A stretch of 64,000 bases of DNA. It comes from Venatoribacter pacificus. GTDB taxonomy: Bacteria; Pseudomonadota; Gammaproteobacteria; Pseudomonadales; Oceanobacteraceae. Within the stretch, counting starts at the first letter, position 1. Every line of letters begins with the position of its first letter. The notes beneath the pieces were generated by a model, which saw only the letters and a list, made by a program, of their open reading frames with translations, had not been told where the DNA came from and did no database searches. Both the position numbers and the translations under genes were made by a program. The stretch lies in NCBI RefSeq assembly GCF_025318105.1, contig NZ_JAOANI010000014.1:124001-188000 (forward strand), given 5' to 3'. Of this stretch, positions 1-8,924 are shown in pieces.

Positions 1-157
1 CGTTGCATAACGACTCTCAAGCCCTCATTCCCGAGGCCCCATCCTCGTCGCTGTACCGCCCTCCAATCGCCTGATTTTACCGATTATGTTTTTTCTGTGT
101 TGCCGTTATCGTTGCAACGCGCGGTTTGAATTATCTTAAATAAGTAGGATCTACCAT

Positions 158-1498
158 ATGCTATCAATACGTACTGCGCCGGGTTCTGGCGCTTTGGGGC
201 GGAGGAATATCAAAAGCCGATGTATTCTGTTCAGTTTATTATTTTTCATTTCTTCGTCGGGGCTTAGCGCCGAGCCTGGGGACTCAACGATCACGCTGAC
301 CAATGCGGTGCAGCGCTCCCTGTCACAAAACCCGTCTTTGAAAGTTTTTCCCTACCGCTACGCAGCCCTTCAAGGGCAGGCCGAAACAGCCGGGTTAAGA
401 CCGGCGTATGAGCTGGGATTTGACGCTGAAAATGTCGGGGGCACTGGGGACTTCAGCGGCGCAGGTGGTGCTGAACTCACCATTGCGCTGTCTTCGGTCA
501 TCGAAATGGGGGATAAGCGCGCGGCACGGCAAGGCGTAATCTCCCACAGTCGGTCGGTGCTCAATGCCAGCCGACAGGTGGAATCCTTGGCCTTATTGGG
601 CGAAGTCACCCGCCGTTACGTCGATGTGCTAGCGGCACAGGAGCAGGTCACCCTGGCTGGCGAGGCCGCCCAGTTGGCGAGCGAGAGCTTACGCATTGTG
701 AAAAAGCGGGCTACGGCGGGAGCGACACCCGAGGCGGAAGTCAAACGGGCACAGGCCGCTGCCGAGCAAGCGAAGCTCGCTTTGCTTTCGGAGCAGCAAC
801 GGCTTGCTTATTTGAAAGTGTCGTTGTCTGCCCTGTGGGGGGTAACCTCACCGGACTTTGACAAAGTGGAAGGTGATCTATTCCAGTTTGGCGAGGACGT
901 GGCATTCGACCTGTTGTACGCCAAAGTTGAAAAAAATCCTGCGATAGAAGTATTCGCAGCAGAGTCCCGCCTCAAAGAAGCAGAAATACGCCTTGCTCAA
1001 ACCCAATCCAGTGCCGATATCAGTTGGTCGGTGGGGGTTCGTCGCTTGCAGGAAACCGATGACACCGCGTTGGTAGCGGGTTTCAGCATGCCGTTGTTTT
1101 CCGGCAAGCGAAATGTCGGCGCCGTTTCGACCGCGTTGGCCGAAAAAAATCAGGTGTTGGCAGAGCGCGATGTAATGCTGCTGGATCTACACACGCAACT
1201 GTTCCGGGCTTTTCACAACCGCAAACAAGCCATTGTCGCGGTAGAGGCACTGCGCACCGCCATCATTCCCGCCCTTGAGCAGGCCCTGGTAGAAACTCAG
1301 GCGGCCTATCAACGCGGTCGCTACGGGTATCTCGACTATGTCAGCGCGCGGCAGGAATTATTGAGCGCCAGGCGCACCCAGATCGAAGCGGCCGCAGCCG
1401 CCTTAACCTATGGTGCAGAAATTGAGCAGCTAACAGCAGAGCCCTTGGCCTTGACACAGTATGGCGAAGACAACACATTTTCAGGAACCCCACAATGA
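158..1498 (+). CDS. czcC: CzcC-like outer-membrane efflux protein (TolC family)
   Basis: Outer-membrane channel of a tripartite heavy-metal RND pump. The 446-residue product has a basic N-terminus and a hydrophobic signal segment (about residues 22-38), followed by the two tandem OEP halves typical of the TolC/CzcC family, rich in Ala/Gln/Glu helices. The ATG is preceded by an AGGA ribosome-binding site. Its stop overlaps the start of the membrane-fusion gene by 4 nt, and the RND gene follows, so this is the first gene of a czcCBA operon. It resembles the protein encoded at 28801-30075 (shared motifs AGFSMPL/FGLSMPL, GVRRLQE and RGRYxYL), so the two are paralogues. Metal specificity is inferred from the partner pump, not from this protein. 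Confidence 0.9.
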   Translation: MLSIRTAPGSGALGRRNIKSRCILFSLLFFISSSGLSAEPGDSTITLTNAVQRSLSQNPSLKVFPYRYAALQGQAETAGLRPAYELGFDAENVGGTGDFSGAGGAELTIALSSVIEMGDKRAARQGVISHSRSVLNASRQVESLALLGEVTRRYVDVLAAQEQVTLAGEAAQLASESLRIVKKRATAGATPEAEVKRAQAAAEQAKLALLSEQQRLAYLKVSLSALWGVTSPDFDKVEGDLFQFGEDVAFDLLYAKVEKNPAIEVFAAESRLKEAEIRLAQTQSSADISWSVGVRRLQETDDTALVAGFSMPLFSGKRNVGAVSTALAEKNQVLAERDVMLLDLHTQLFRAFHNRKQAIVAVEALRTAIIPALEQALVETQAAYQRGRYGYLDYVSARQELLSARRTQIEAAAAALTYGAEIEQLTAEPLALTQYGEDNTFSGTPQ

Positions 1499-2436
1499 AA
1501 TCAAATACCCAGTTAAAAAAATCATTTATCCGTCTAATTACGTGTTGCTTTGCGATCACCCTGTTGTCTGGACAAACTTTCGCCGAGACGGGTCACGGCG
1601 GAGAGGAAGAGCACGGTGAAGAAGGCCACGTCGAGCTGACCCAGGAGCAGATAAAACATGCCGGCATTACGCTGGCAACCGTTACCTCGGGCACCATCCG
1701 CGATGTTTTGCCAGTATATGGCGTCGTCGCCACCAACGCAGAGCGTGTACAGTCGGTAACGGCACGCTTCGACGGCGTTATTCGGGAAGTTAAAAAAAGT
1801 GTTGGTGATCCGGTTCGCAAAGGCGAACCCCTGGTGACTGTGGAAGCGAATGAAAGTCTGAAAACCTATTCGATAGTATCCGCACTCAATGGTGCCGTTA
1901 CCCAGCGGAATGCAAACGCTGGCGAGCACACTACGGATATCCCGTTGTTGGTAGTACAGGATTTCTCAACGGTTTGGGTGGAGCTGTCGGTTTTTCCCAA
2001 GGATGTTGCTCAGGTTGAATTAGGCCAGTGGGTTCGCATTCTCAGTCTCGATTCGACCCATATCGCAGAGGGAAAAATCATCTATATTGCGCCGCTTGGC
2101 CAAACTGGTAATCAGGCCATTATGGCGCGCGCTTTGATCGACAACCCGAATGGCATTTGGAAACCCGGTCTCTTTGTCAACGCGCAAATCACCCGCGCCG
2201 AAATAGCCGCTCCAATGGTGATCCGCAACGAAGCCTTGCAAATCGTCGAGGATAACCCTGTCGTTTTTGTTCGGGGTGAGGAAGGTTTTGAAGCACGTAC
2301 AGTGACTTTGGGGCGAACCGACGGTGAGCTAACCGAAGTGGTGGCAGGTCTGTCCGCAGATGAAGTGTATGTCAGCAAAAACAGTTTTATTTTGAAAGCG
2401 GAATTGGGTAAAGGGGAGGTTGGCGATGATGATTAA
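1495..2436 (+). CDS. czcB: CzcB-like periplasmic membrane-fusion protein
   Basis: Adaptor linking the inner-membrane RND pump to the outer-membrane channel. The 313 residues start with a signal peptide (about 1-30) ending near TFAETG, followed by a short His/Glu-rich patch (HGGEEEHGEEGH) that could bind divalent metal. A biotinyl-lipoyl-like hairpin and beta-barrel region follow (motifs ARFDGVIREV and PLVTVEANESL). It is shorter than many CzcB proteins, consistent with a compact adaptor without a long coiled coil. The ATG overlaps the upstream stop (ATGA), implying translational coupling. It is paralogous to the protein at 30072-31103. Confidence 0.9.
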   Translation: MKSNTQLKKSFIRLITCCFAITLLSGQTFAETGHGGEEEHGEEGHVELTQEQIKHAGITLATVTSGTIRDVLPVYGVVATNAERVQSVTARFDGVIREVKKSVGDPVRKGEPLVTVEANESLKTYSIVSALNGAVTQRNANAGEHTTDIPLLVVQDFSTVWVELSVFPKDVAQVELGQWVRILSLDSTHIAEGKIIYIAPLGQTGNQAIMARALIDNPNGIWKPGLFVNAQITRAEIAAPMVIRNEALQIVEDNPVVFVRGEEGFEARTVTLGRTDGELTEVVAGLSADEVYVSKNSFILKAELGKGEVGDDD

Positions 2437-2510
2437 TAGCTCCCTGAAAGACATTCTGGATTCCATCGGCCGGAGCAGCATTCTATCGCCGCTCAACGAA
2501 GGAGTGTGTG

Positions 2511-5500
2511 ATGATCGATAAACTCATTCAATTTTCCATCGCACGCCGCTGGCTGGTGATGTTTCTGGTGCTGGTAACGGGCGCCCTGGGTGTCTGGAAC
2601 TATCAGCAGCTACCCATTGACGCGGTACCCGATATCACCAATGTCCAGGTGCAAATCAATACAGAAGCCCCAGGCTACTCACCGCTGGAAGTGGAGCAAC
2701 GCATTACCTACCTGGTAGAACTGGCGATCACGGGGTTGCCCTATGTTGAGAGTACCCGTTCGATATCACGCTATGCCCTGTCTCAGGTGACCGTGGTGTT
2801 TGAAAAAGGCACGGACATTTACTTTGCCCGCAATCTTATCAACGAGCGCTTGCAGCAGGCGAAAAGCGAGATGCCTTCGGGAATCGATCCGGCGATGGGA
2901 CCCGTTGCCACAGGCCTCGGTGAAATCTTTCACTATGCGGTGCATGCGAAACCGGGCGCCTTGATGGAAAATGGTGAGCCGTATGATGCGACGGCCTTAC
3001 GCACCTTGCAGGATTGGGTGATACGTCCGCAATTGCGCCTGGTTCCAGGTGTTACCGAAGTCAATACCATTGGCGGCTTTGAAAAGCAGTTCCACGTCAC
3101 CCCGGAACCTTCAAGACTGCTGGCCTACCAGCTCAGCTTTGATGATTTAGTAGCGGCACTGGAGAAAAACAACGCTAATATCGGTGCTGGCTATATTGAA
3201 AAAAATGGTGAGCAATATTTAATCCGCGCCCCCGGACAGGTGGCTGACATCCCTGCGATCGAAAAAATCATCGTCGCTCGTCGAGCCGGGTTACCCATTA
3301 CCGTGGCTGATGTGGCCGAGGTCGGATTCGGCAAAGAGTTGCGCACAGGTGCCGCTACTCGCGATGGTGAGGAGACTGTATTGGGTACCGCCGTCATGCT
3401 GCTGGGAGGTAATAGTCGGACGGTTTCCCAGGATGTGTCGGCCAAGTTGTTGGAGATCAATAAGACGCTGCCCGAGGGCGTGATTGCCGAACCGGTTTAT
3501 AACCGTACGGTACTGGTCGATAAAACCATTGCCACGGTGCAGGCCAACCTGGCCGAAGGTGCGGTATTGGTTGTCGTCGTGCTCCTGATCATGCTCGGCA
3601 ACGTCCGGGCGGCCTTACTCACCGCAATGGTGATTCCATTGTCGATGTTGATGTTGATGACGGGCATGGTGCAAACCAAGGTCAGCGCCAATCTGATGAG
3701 TTTGGGCGCACTCGATTTTGGCTTGATTGTGGATGGTGCGGTGATCATTGTCGAAAACTGTATCATGCGCTTGGCTGGGCGACAGCATCATCTTGGGCGC
3801 ACCTTAAAACTGGATGAGCGTTTTCAAACGGTGTTTGCGGCCACCCGCGAGGTTTTTGCGCCGAGTTTGATCAGCGTGTTAGTGGTGATTCTGGTGAACT
3901 TACCCATCCTGGCTTTGACGGGCGTGGAAGGCAAAATGTTTACGCCCATGGCTATGGCGGTGATCATGGCCTTGCTGTCTGCGTTGGTGCTGTCACTCAC
4001 CTTCGTCCCTGCCGCCGTGGCGCTGTTTATGACGGGGCATATCGAGGAGAAGGACAATTTTATTGTTCGCCACTCCAAACGGTTTTACGCCCCGGTTTTG
4101 GCGTGGGCGCTAAAGTTTCGCGTTCTCGTATTGTCTGCGGCCCTGATCTTTGTGGTTTTGGTCGGCGCACTGGCCACGCGGATGGGGACGGAATTTATCC
4201 CTAATCTGGATGAGGGCGATATTGCCGTCCAGGCACTGCGAATACCCGGCACCAGTCTCACTCAATCCCTGGATATGCAGTTTCAACTGGAAAAAGCGGT
4301 TCTGGAAATCCCTGAAGTCAAAACCTACTTCGCGCGCGTCGGCACGGCCGAAGTTGCCAGTGACCCCATGGGGCCCAACATTTCCGATGGCTATGTCATG
4401 CTCAAGGATCGCAGTGAATGGCCCGATCCTGATAAAACCAAAGCGCAGCTGTTGGAAGAAATTGGTGAGAAACTGACGTTGTTGCCGGGAAATGCCTATG
4501 AGATCAGCCAGCCGATCCAACTGCGCTTCAATGAATTGATTTCTGGTGTGCGATCAGACCTCGGGATCAAGGTGTTCGGCGATGATTTGGACCAGCTGCT
4601 TAAATCGGGCAGCGAAATCGCGGCGGTATTGACTGGCATCGAGGGCGCCGAAGGTGTCAAGGTCGAACAGGTATCCGGTTTGCCTATTCTGTCCATTAAT
4701 GCTGATCGTTCAGCTATGTATCGTTATGGCTTGAATGTCGCCGATGTGCAGGACGTAGTCGCCGCCGCCACGGGCGGTGAGGAGGCTGGCCTGATCTTTG
4801 AGGGCGACCAGCGGTTTTCGATAGTGGTGCGAGTGGCCGAGGGCATAAGGGGCGACTTGCGCGCGTTGGAACGTTTGCCGATACCGCTGCCAGAGGGCGG
4901 CTACGTACCGCTGCGGGAAGTGGCCAGTCTCACGCTGGCCCCTGGACCTAATCAGATCTCTCGCGAAAACGGCAAGCGGCGACTGGTTGTCAGCGCGAAC
5001 GTTCGCGGTCGTGATTTGGGTGGTTTTGTGGCTGAAGTTCAGGGCAAAGTTGCGCAACAGGTGAAATTGCCGCCCGGCTATTGGCTGGAGTATGGAGGCA
5101 CCTTTGAGCAACTGCAATCGGCCTCGCAGCGGTTAAGCCTGCTTGTCCCCGTCACTTTGGTGATGATTTTTGCACTGTTGATGATGACCTTTGGTTCGGC
5201 AAAAGATGCGGCATTGGTCTTCAGTGGCGTACCGCTGGCGCTGACCGGTGGCGTTATCGCCTTGTGGTTAAGAGATATTCCCCTCTCGATCACAGCCGGC
5301 GTTGGGTTTATTACCTTATGCGGGGTTTCTGTACTGACGGGGGTCATGATGGTGTCGGCCTTTCGAGATGAGCTCAATCGGGGTGAATCCGTCGAGCAGG
5401 CGATTCAGGGCGGCGCCATGTTGAGATTGCGGCCGATTTTGATGGTCGCTCTGGTGGCTGCATTAGGCTTCTTGCCGATGGCACTCAACACCAGCACTGG

Positions 5501-5651
5501 AGCAGAAGTCCAAAGACCACTGGCCACGGTAGTCATCGGCGGCATTATCTCATCCACGTTACTCACTCTATTGGTACTTCCCGGCCTTTATCGACTGGCT
5601 TGGCGAAAGCCAAAAGAGATTGATGACAACGGCGATCCGATCGCTCAGTGA
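2511..5651 (+). CDS. czcA: CzcA-like heavy-metal RND efflux pump (HME family)
   Basis: Proton-driven inner-membrane transporter that exports divalent cations, probably Zn/Co/Cd, from periplasm or cytosol through CzcBC. About 1046 residues with two six-helix halves and two large periplasmic loops. Helix 4 carries the HME1-type pattern LDFGLIVDGAVIIVEN, with aspartates near 402 and 408 that form the proton relay in this family. I place the start at ATG 2511, not GTG 2508, because GAAGGAG lies 6 nt before it. It is very similar to the pump at 31114-34233. It is the third gene of the operon, 74 nt after czcB. The substrate class follows from the family motif and is an inference. Confidence 0.92.
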   Translation: MIDKLIQFSIARRWLVMFLVLVTGALGVWNYQQLPIDAVPDITNVQVQINTEAPGYSPLEVEQRITYLVELAITGLPYVESTRSISRYALSQVTVVFEKGTDIYFARNLINERLQQAKSEMPSGIDPAMGPVATGLGEIFHYAVHAKPGALMENGEPYDATALRTLQDWVIRPQLRLVPGVTEVNTIGGFEKQFHVTPEPSRLLAYQLSFDDLVAALEKNNANIGAGYIEKNGEQYLIRAPGQVADIPAIEKIIVARRAGLPITVADVAEVGFGKELRTGAATRDGEETVLGTAVMLLGGNSRTVSQDVSAKLLEINKTLPEGVIAEPVYNRTVLVDKTIATVQANLAEGAVLVVVVLLIMLGNVRAALLTAMVIPLSMLMLMTGMVQTKVSANLMSLGALDFGLIVDGAVIIVENCIMRLAGRQHHLGRTLKLDERFQTVFAATREVFAPSLISVLVVILVNLPILALTGVEGKMFTPMAMAVIMALLSALVLSLTFVPAAVALFMTGHIEEKDNFIVRHSKRFYAPVLAWALKFRVLVLSAALIFVVLVGALATRMGTEFIPNLDEGDIAVQALRIPGTSLTQSLDMQFQLEKAVLEIPEVKTYFARVGTAEVASDPMGPNISDGYVMLKDRSEWPDPDKTKAQLLEEIGEKLTLLPGNAYEISQPIQLRFNELISGVRSDLGIKVFGDDLDQLLKSGSEIAAVLTGIEGAEGVKVEQVSGLPILSINADRSAMYRYGLNVADVQDVVAAATGGEEAGLIFEGDQRFSIVVRVAEGIRGDLRALERLPIPLPEGGYVPLREVASLTLAPGPNQISRENGKRRLVVSANVRGRDLGGFVAEVQGKVAQQVKLPPGYWLEYGGTFEQLQSASQRLSLLVPVTLVMIFALLMMTFGSAKDAALVFSGVPLALTGGVIALWLRDIPLSITAGVGFITLCGVSVLTGVMMVSAFRDELNRGESVEQAIQGGAMLRLRPILMVALVAALGFLPMALNTSTGAEVQRPLATVVIGGIISSTLLTLLVLPGLYRLAWRKPKEIDDNGDPIAQ

Positions 5652-5729
5652 CACCCTCAGGATCGCGGCACCCAACCGATTGTCGCGATCCATCCAACAG
5701 CAATGACGACACTTTTTTGGAGTATTCAC

Positions 5730-6050
5730 ATGAAACAAATTACCGCTTTTATACATCACGTTCGGTCCGCTGATGTCATCGACGCACTGCGTGACGCGGG
5801 TTACAAAAACCTATCGCTACTCGACATCAAGGGTACTTTGAAGCCCCTCGGGGAGCGGGAATTGGCCTATTCTGCCGAAGCTGGCGTGGTTATCTCAGAA
5901 GTACAATTATCTCTGGTCTGTGATGACAATCAGGTGGATGAGGTGACGGCTATCATACGCAAAACCGGGAAAATCGGACCCAACATATCCGGTTGGGTAT
6001 ACGTCACCCCTGTCGAGCAAGCGCTACCGATTGGAGGAAAAGAAAATTAA
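5730..6050 (+). CDS. PII-like signalling protein associated with metal efflux
   Basis: Small trimer-forming protein of the PII/CutA-like fold, 106 residues from ATG 5730, which has GGAG about 8 nt upstream; the upstream in-frame ATG at 5703 lacks a good site. Typical features are the opening KQITAFIHHVRSADVIDAL and the C-terminal strand/turn DEVTAIIRKTGKIG. PII-like proteins of this subgroup are known to accompany czc-type RND operons, where a sensing or modulating role has been proposed. The classical T-loop tyrosine of GlnB is not evident. The next gene starts 4 nt after the stop, so it is in the czc transcription unit. Confidence 0.75.
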   Translation: MKQITAFIHHVRSADVIDALRDAGYKNLSLLDIKGTLKPLGERELAYSAEAGVVISEVQLSLVCDDNQVDEVTAIIRKTGKIGPNISGWVYVTPVEQALPIGGKEN

Positions 6051-6054
6051 CTTC

Positions 6055-6591
6055 ATGGCGAACTCTAACCCGACAAACACCTTTTGTGGTTGGCTGTGTC
6101 TTTCCGGTTTGATATTACTGATGGACCAGGCGAGTAAGTATGCCGTTGAGCGTACGATAGAGTACGGTGAGCGCGTGGAGATTAACTCAATTCTTAATAT
6201 CGTACACATGATGAATCCTGGGGCTGCATTCAGCTTGCTAGCTGATGCTGGTGGCTGGCAACGCTATTTCTTTATTGCATTAGCCTCTGGCGTATCGGTT
6301 TGGTTGGTTTGGACAATGCGGCGGCGTCCAACCCGGCTTGAAGCGGCGAGCTATTCGATGCTGCTTGGTGGTGCATTGGGCAACCTGGTTGATCGTGTAT
6401 GGCGTGGATCGGTAGTGGACTTTCTTGATTTTCACTGGAGCTATTCTCATTGGCCAGCATTCAATCTGGCTGATACAGCGATATTCATAGGGGTATGTAT
6501 TTTTATTGTGAGTACCATAGGTAGTAGGAATCATCAAGTTCATGATGAAGGCGATAACAGCGACCATGAAAACAACAAAGGAATGAGGTAA
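6055..6591 (+). CDS. lspA: Signal peptidase II (LspA-like), metal-island copy
   Basis: Inner-membrane aspartic protease that removes signal peptides from prolipoproteins. The 178-residue product has four hydrophobic segments and the family motifs MDQASKY, NPGAAFSLL, GGALGNLVDRVWRG and FNLADT; the aspartates of NLVDR and NLADT are the catalytic pair. ATG 6055 follows the stop of the PII-like gene by 4 nt; a GGAGG lies rather far upstream (17 nt). Accessory lspA copies are common next to czc-type clusters on mobile islands. It is probably not the housekeeping lspA, because it lacks the usual ileS/fkpB neighbours. The C-terminus ends in a charged tail rich in His, Asp and Asn. Confidence 0.85.
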   Translation: MANSNPTNTFCGWLCLSGLILLMDQASKYAVERTIEYGERVEINSILNIVHMMNPGAAFSLLADAGGWQRYFFIALASGVSVWLVWTMRRRPTRLEAASYSMLLGGALGNLVDRVWRGSVVDFLDFHWSYSHWPAFNLADTAIFIGVCIFIVSTIGSRNHQVHDEGDNSDHENNKGMR

Positions 6592-6594
6592 GTG

Positions 6595-6633
6595 GAGAAC
6601 ACGCTCCCGCTGTGGCATGTGGAGCGTGTTCTC
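6595..6633. terminator. Strong hairpin between convergent genes
   Basis: A perfect 13-bp inverted repeat (GAGAACACGCTCC at 6595-6607, its complement at 6621-6633) with a 13-nt loop starts 3 nt after the lspA stop and lies before the convergent hydroxylase gene. There is no long T-run. A bidirectional terminator is the likely role. Confidence 0.65.
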
Positions 6634-6657
6634 GGATTTATCAATTACTAAATAACC

Positions 6658-7470
6658 TCATGTCTTGTCCCGTCGAAAAGGCTGCATCAACTGTTGCCAA
6701 TAGTCAGCTGGATAATTCGGCGTTGAAGCGATACCAAGATCTTTAGTACCGATCGTTCGTTCAGAGTCAAAATAAGCCGTTCCCAACAAGCGATCCGTCA
6801 AGGTGGTAAAAAGCCCGAAGTTCACATCGCCTTCTTCTGCCGTATTTAAGTGGTGGAAACGATGCACCGCGTTGATTGCGAGAACCCTCCTCAGCGGTCC
6901 AGTAAAATACGCCACGTTCGAGTGCTGCAATAGTAACTGAAGCACTACTGCAACCACCAACAACATCAGGACATTTTGTGGCACTCCTACAAAGAGCAAT
7001 GGTGTCGTTCCTGCGACGGTTTCTATCAATTGATGCAATGGATGTTTCATAAGACCATTAAAACCGTATAGCCGCTTTACGCTGTGATGAACGGCATGAA
7101 GGCGCCACAGTGAAGAGAGGCGATGACTGGCAAAATGCGCCAGGGTGATGCCAACATCAGAAATGAGGATCGCCAAAAGTAACTGGAAAGCCAGCGGCCA
7201 CCCGGAAGGCCATATCGGTGCCAAGACCAGCAAGCCACCAAATAACGGGAGTACAGCAACGCCAATAACATTAAGTGACTCGTTCATAAAGGCGTGAAGC
7301 AGATCGCGTCGCTGATCTTGTTGCGGTTCATTAAACGCACGATCATAGGGTGTCAGTTTTTCGGTGGCGAAGGAAATTCCTATAAATACCAAGATCAAAA
7401 ATACCAGCCAACCTTGGTTGTAACCCTCGACATACGATCTGGCTGAGTGGCTGATACGCAGCTTCAACAT
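6658..7470 (-). CDS. Fatty-acid hydroxylase / sterol desaturase family membrane protein
   Basis: Di-iron membrane oxygenase family (PF04116-type), 270 residues. The histidine clusters of the family are present in order: HFASHR, HAVHH, and later HRFHHLNT, around several hydrophobic helices (about 20-40, 70-90, 95-115, 150-175). Such enzymes hydroxylate or desaturate lipids, but the substrate cannot be read from the sequence. It is transcribed against the czc-lspA operon and shares no operon partner. No strong ribosome-binding site is visible before the ATG at 7470, so the start is uncertain. Proteins of this family occur occasionally on metal islands without a known link. Confidence 0.8.
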   Translation of the reverse strand: MLKLRISHSARSYVEGYNQGWLVFLILVFIGISFATEKLTPYDRAFNEPQQDQRRDLLHAFMNESLNVIGVAVLPLFGGLLVLAPIWPSGWPLAFQLLLAILISDVGITLAHFASHRLSSLWRLHAVHHSVKRLYGFNGLMKHPLHQLIETVAGTTPLLFVGVPQNVLMLLVVAVVLQLLLQHSNVAYFTGPLRRVLAINAVHRFHHLNTAEEGDVNFGLFTTLTDRLLGTAYFDSERTIGTKDLGIASTPNYPADYWQQLMQPFRRDKT

Positions 7471-7483
7471 TCAGCCTGGGTAT

Positions 7484-7642
7484 GGGCTGGCCCGATATCT
7501 GGGTGTTAGTCGCCGTTATAACAATTTTCGTGCAGTGCAGGTGTGGGTGTTAGAGCAGCAGCGCAACTGGCCTGCAGAAAAACGCACAACCGGAAATTTA
7601 CGCAGGGAGTTCTCTTTGCTGTTACCAATTGAGCAATATTAA
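7484..7642 (+). pseudogene. Orphan C-terminal gene fragment, unrecognised
   Basis: An open frame runs to TAA at 7640-7642 and reads ARYLGVSRRYNNFR and later LRREFSLLLPIEQY. It is rich in Arg/Gln and looks like the C-terminal end of a coding region, possibly of a transposition or DNA-binding protein. It has no plausible start because it runs into the 5' end of the opposing hydroxylase gene. I do not recognise the family. It probably marks a deletion junction. Confidence 0.35.
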
Positions 7643-7983
7643 TCAAGGTTTACGATATATTACCCTTTATACAAGACTTTATTCTTGCCGATATTTTCCT
7701 GCTCGAAAAAATAATATATAGGTAAAAATTTATTTAATTGATAATGTATATTGTAAGTACAAGGATTAACTTTTTGTTCATAAAACCATATTTATAATAT
7801 TTTTAACCTTTTCCGTATATTGGTATACATACGCAAACTTTCGCACCTTAATTAAACTTTTCTGTATGTATACCCAGGTATGACAAAGAACAATTTTTTT
7901 CATATTTTTTGAAAAAAAATGCTTGTCAACATTAAAAAACTGGAATAGCTTTCCCATGAAATCAATCACTGGATGGGCTGTTT
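7643..7983. other. AT-rich intergenic region, no gene supported
   Basis: About 340 bp of conspicuously AT-rich DNA with long A/T runs, very unlike the GC-richer genes on either side. It holds an 11-bp inverted repeat (listed separately) and presumably the promoter of the gene at 7984. The base composition suggests an origin separate from the metal genes. Confidence 0.6.
7822..7874. repeat. Perfect 11-bp inverted repeat GGTATACATAC, 31-bp spacer
   Basis: GGTATACATAC at 7822-7832 is matched by its exact reverse complement at 7864-7874. Each arm contains the palindrome GTATAC. It lies about 110 bp before the start of the orphan gene at 7984, so it could be an operator pair or the relic of a mobile-element end. 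Confidence 0.5.
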
Positions 7984-8862
7984 ATGGTGAGTAGAATTAC
8001 TAACCCGGGAATAAAGAAATCATTGGTTTTTTCTATCAGATATCCTGGTTTGACGGCTAGTTTTCAACCAGGCTCATCTCAGTATGTCAGGCTGAATGAA
8101 ATGACTGTTGCCAACGGTTCGGTTAGGTCGTTGATAAAATTTTTAGATTCATCGCTGAAAAATCTGATCAAATCGCATCATGAAAAAACCGATCTCAGTA
8201 TTGATTATGCGCCGGAGGTCCCGTGTGTTGATTCAGGGAATCAGAGTGAGAAACTGAACAGCATGGTCATTTTTGAATTGTTCGGCGAGGATCTTACGGA
8301 CTCACTGGTTGAGCGGTTTCAGACGTACTCAAAAACTCTAATGCATTCAATCGTTGCGCCTGATTTGTTGTCGCAGATTGACTTTGATTTACCTGAAAAT
8401 ATCAATTCAGACATTCATGATGAAATGCATACCATTGATGAGTGTGCCAACCAATTTTTAGCCCGCAATGGCGGTCGTGATATCAATGGAAACTTTTCGA
8501 TTGCATTCGATCAGAATGGCCAGGAGGTCAGCTTTTCAAGGTTTGAAATTAAAAAGCCAAATATTAACCGGGGCAAACCAATCGATATTAGTGGTTATGG
8601 TGAATTTGATGGGCTAATTCGCTCAGAACTGACCCTCTTGCTAAGACCGATAGCCAATGGAAAAGTCTGTAATCAGCAGCGATTTCTCGTCAGCTCCGCG
8701 ATTGTTTTTGATCCAATCCTTAAAGACGATGTCAGCCAAAAATACATATCCTATACAGGTACTATTCGGCCTGATGCCAGAGATAAAATGATGCCATTCA
8801 TAACAGCCATTGAGCTGGTTGATGAGGTACCGGCTCCGGCTGGAGACCTCTTTTCTTCGTAG
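7984..8862 (+). CDS. Hypothetical protein, unrecognised
   Basis: A 292-residue soluble-looking protein with no signal peptide or membrane segment. I recognise no domain. Visible features are a central acidic stretch (ENINSDIHDEMHTIDE), a segment rich in beta-strand-like residues (SFSRFEIKKPN, LTLLLRPIANGK) and a conserved-looking C-terminal part. Codon use is more AT-rich than in the flanking metal genes, and an AT-rich region precedes it. It stands alone, with a hydroxylase and a gene fragment on the left and a solo IS end starting 16 nt after its stop. This placement fits cargo gained separately from the metal operons. Function unknown. Confidence 0.6.
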   Translation: MVSRITNPGIKKSLVFSIRYPGLTASFQPGSSQYVRLNEMTVANGSVRSLIKFLDSSLKNLIKSHHEKTDLSIDYAPEVPCVDSGNQSEKLNSMVIFELFGEDLTDSLVERFQTYSKTLMHSIVAPDLLSQIDFDLPENINSDIHDEMHTIDECANQFLARNGGRDINGNFSIAFDQNGQEVSFSRFEIKKPNINRGKPIDISGYGEFDGLIRSELTLLLRPIANGKVCNQQRFLVSSAIVFDPILKDDVSQKYISYTGTIRPDARDKMMPFITAIELVDEVPAPAGDLFSS

Positions 8863-8877
8863 TTGATAATTGTTAAG

Positions 8878-8924
8878 GGGTTCTACCCCGTTTTCACGGA
8901 CGGTTTAATAAAGCACTAAATCTC
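8878..8924 (-). mobile_element. Solo right end of the IS3-family element (remnant)
   Basis: These 47 bp match, in reverse orientation, the right terminus of the complete element at 26612-27832: the terminal repeat beginning GGGTTCTACCCCG plus the last codons of its transposase. The interior of the element is missing, and dsbD sequence begins directly at the internal side. This is a deletion scar. Confidence 0.85.
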
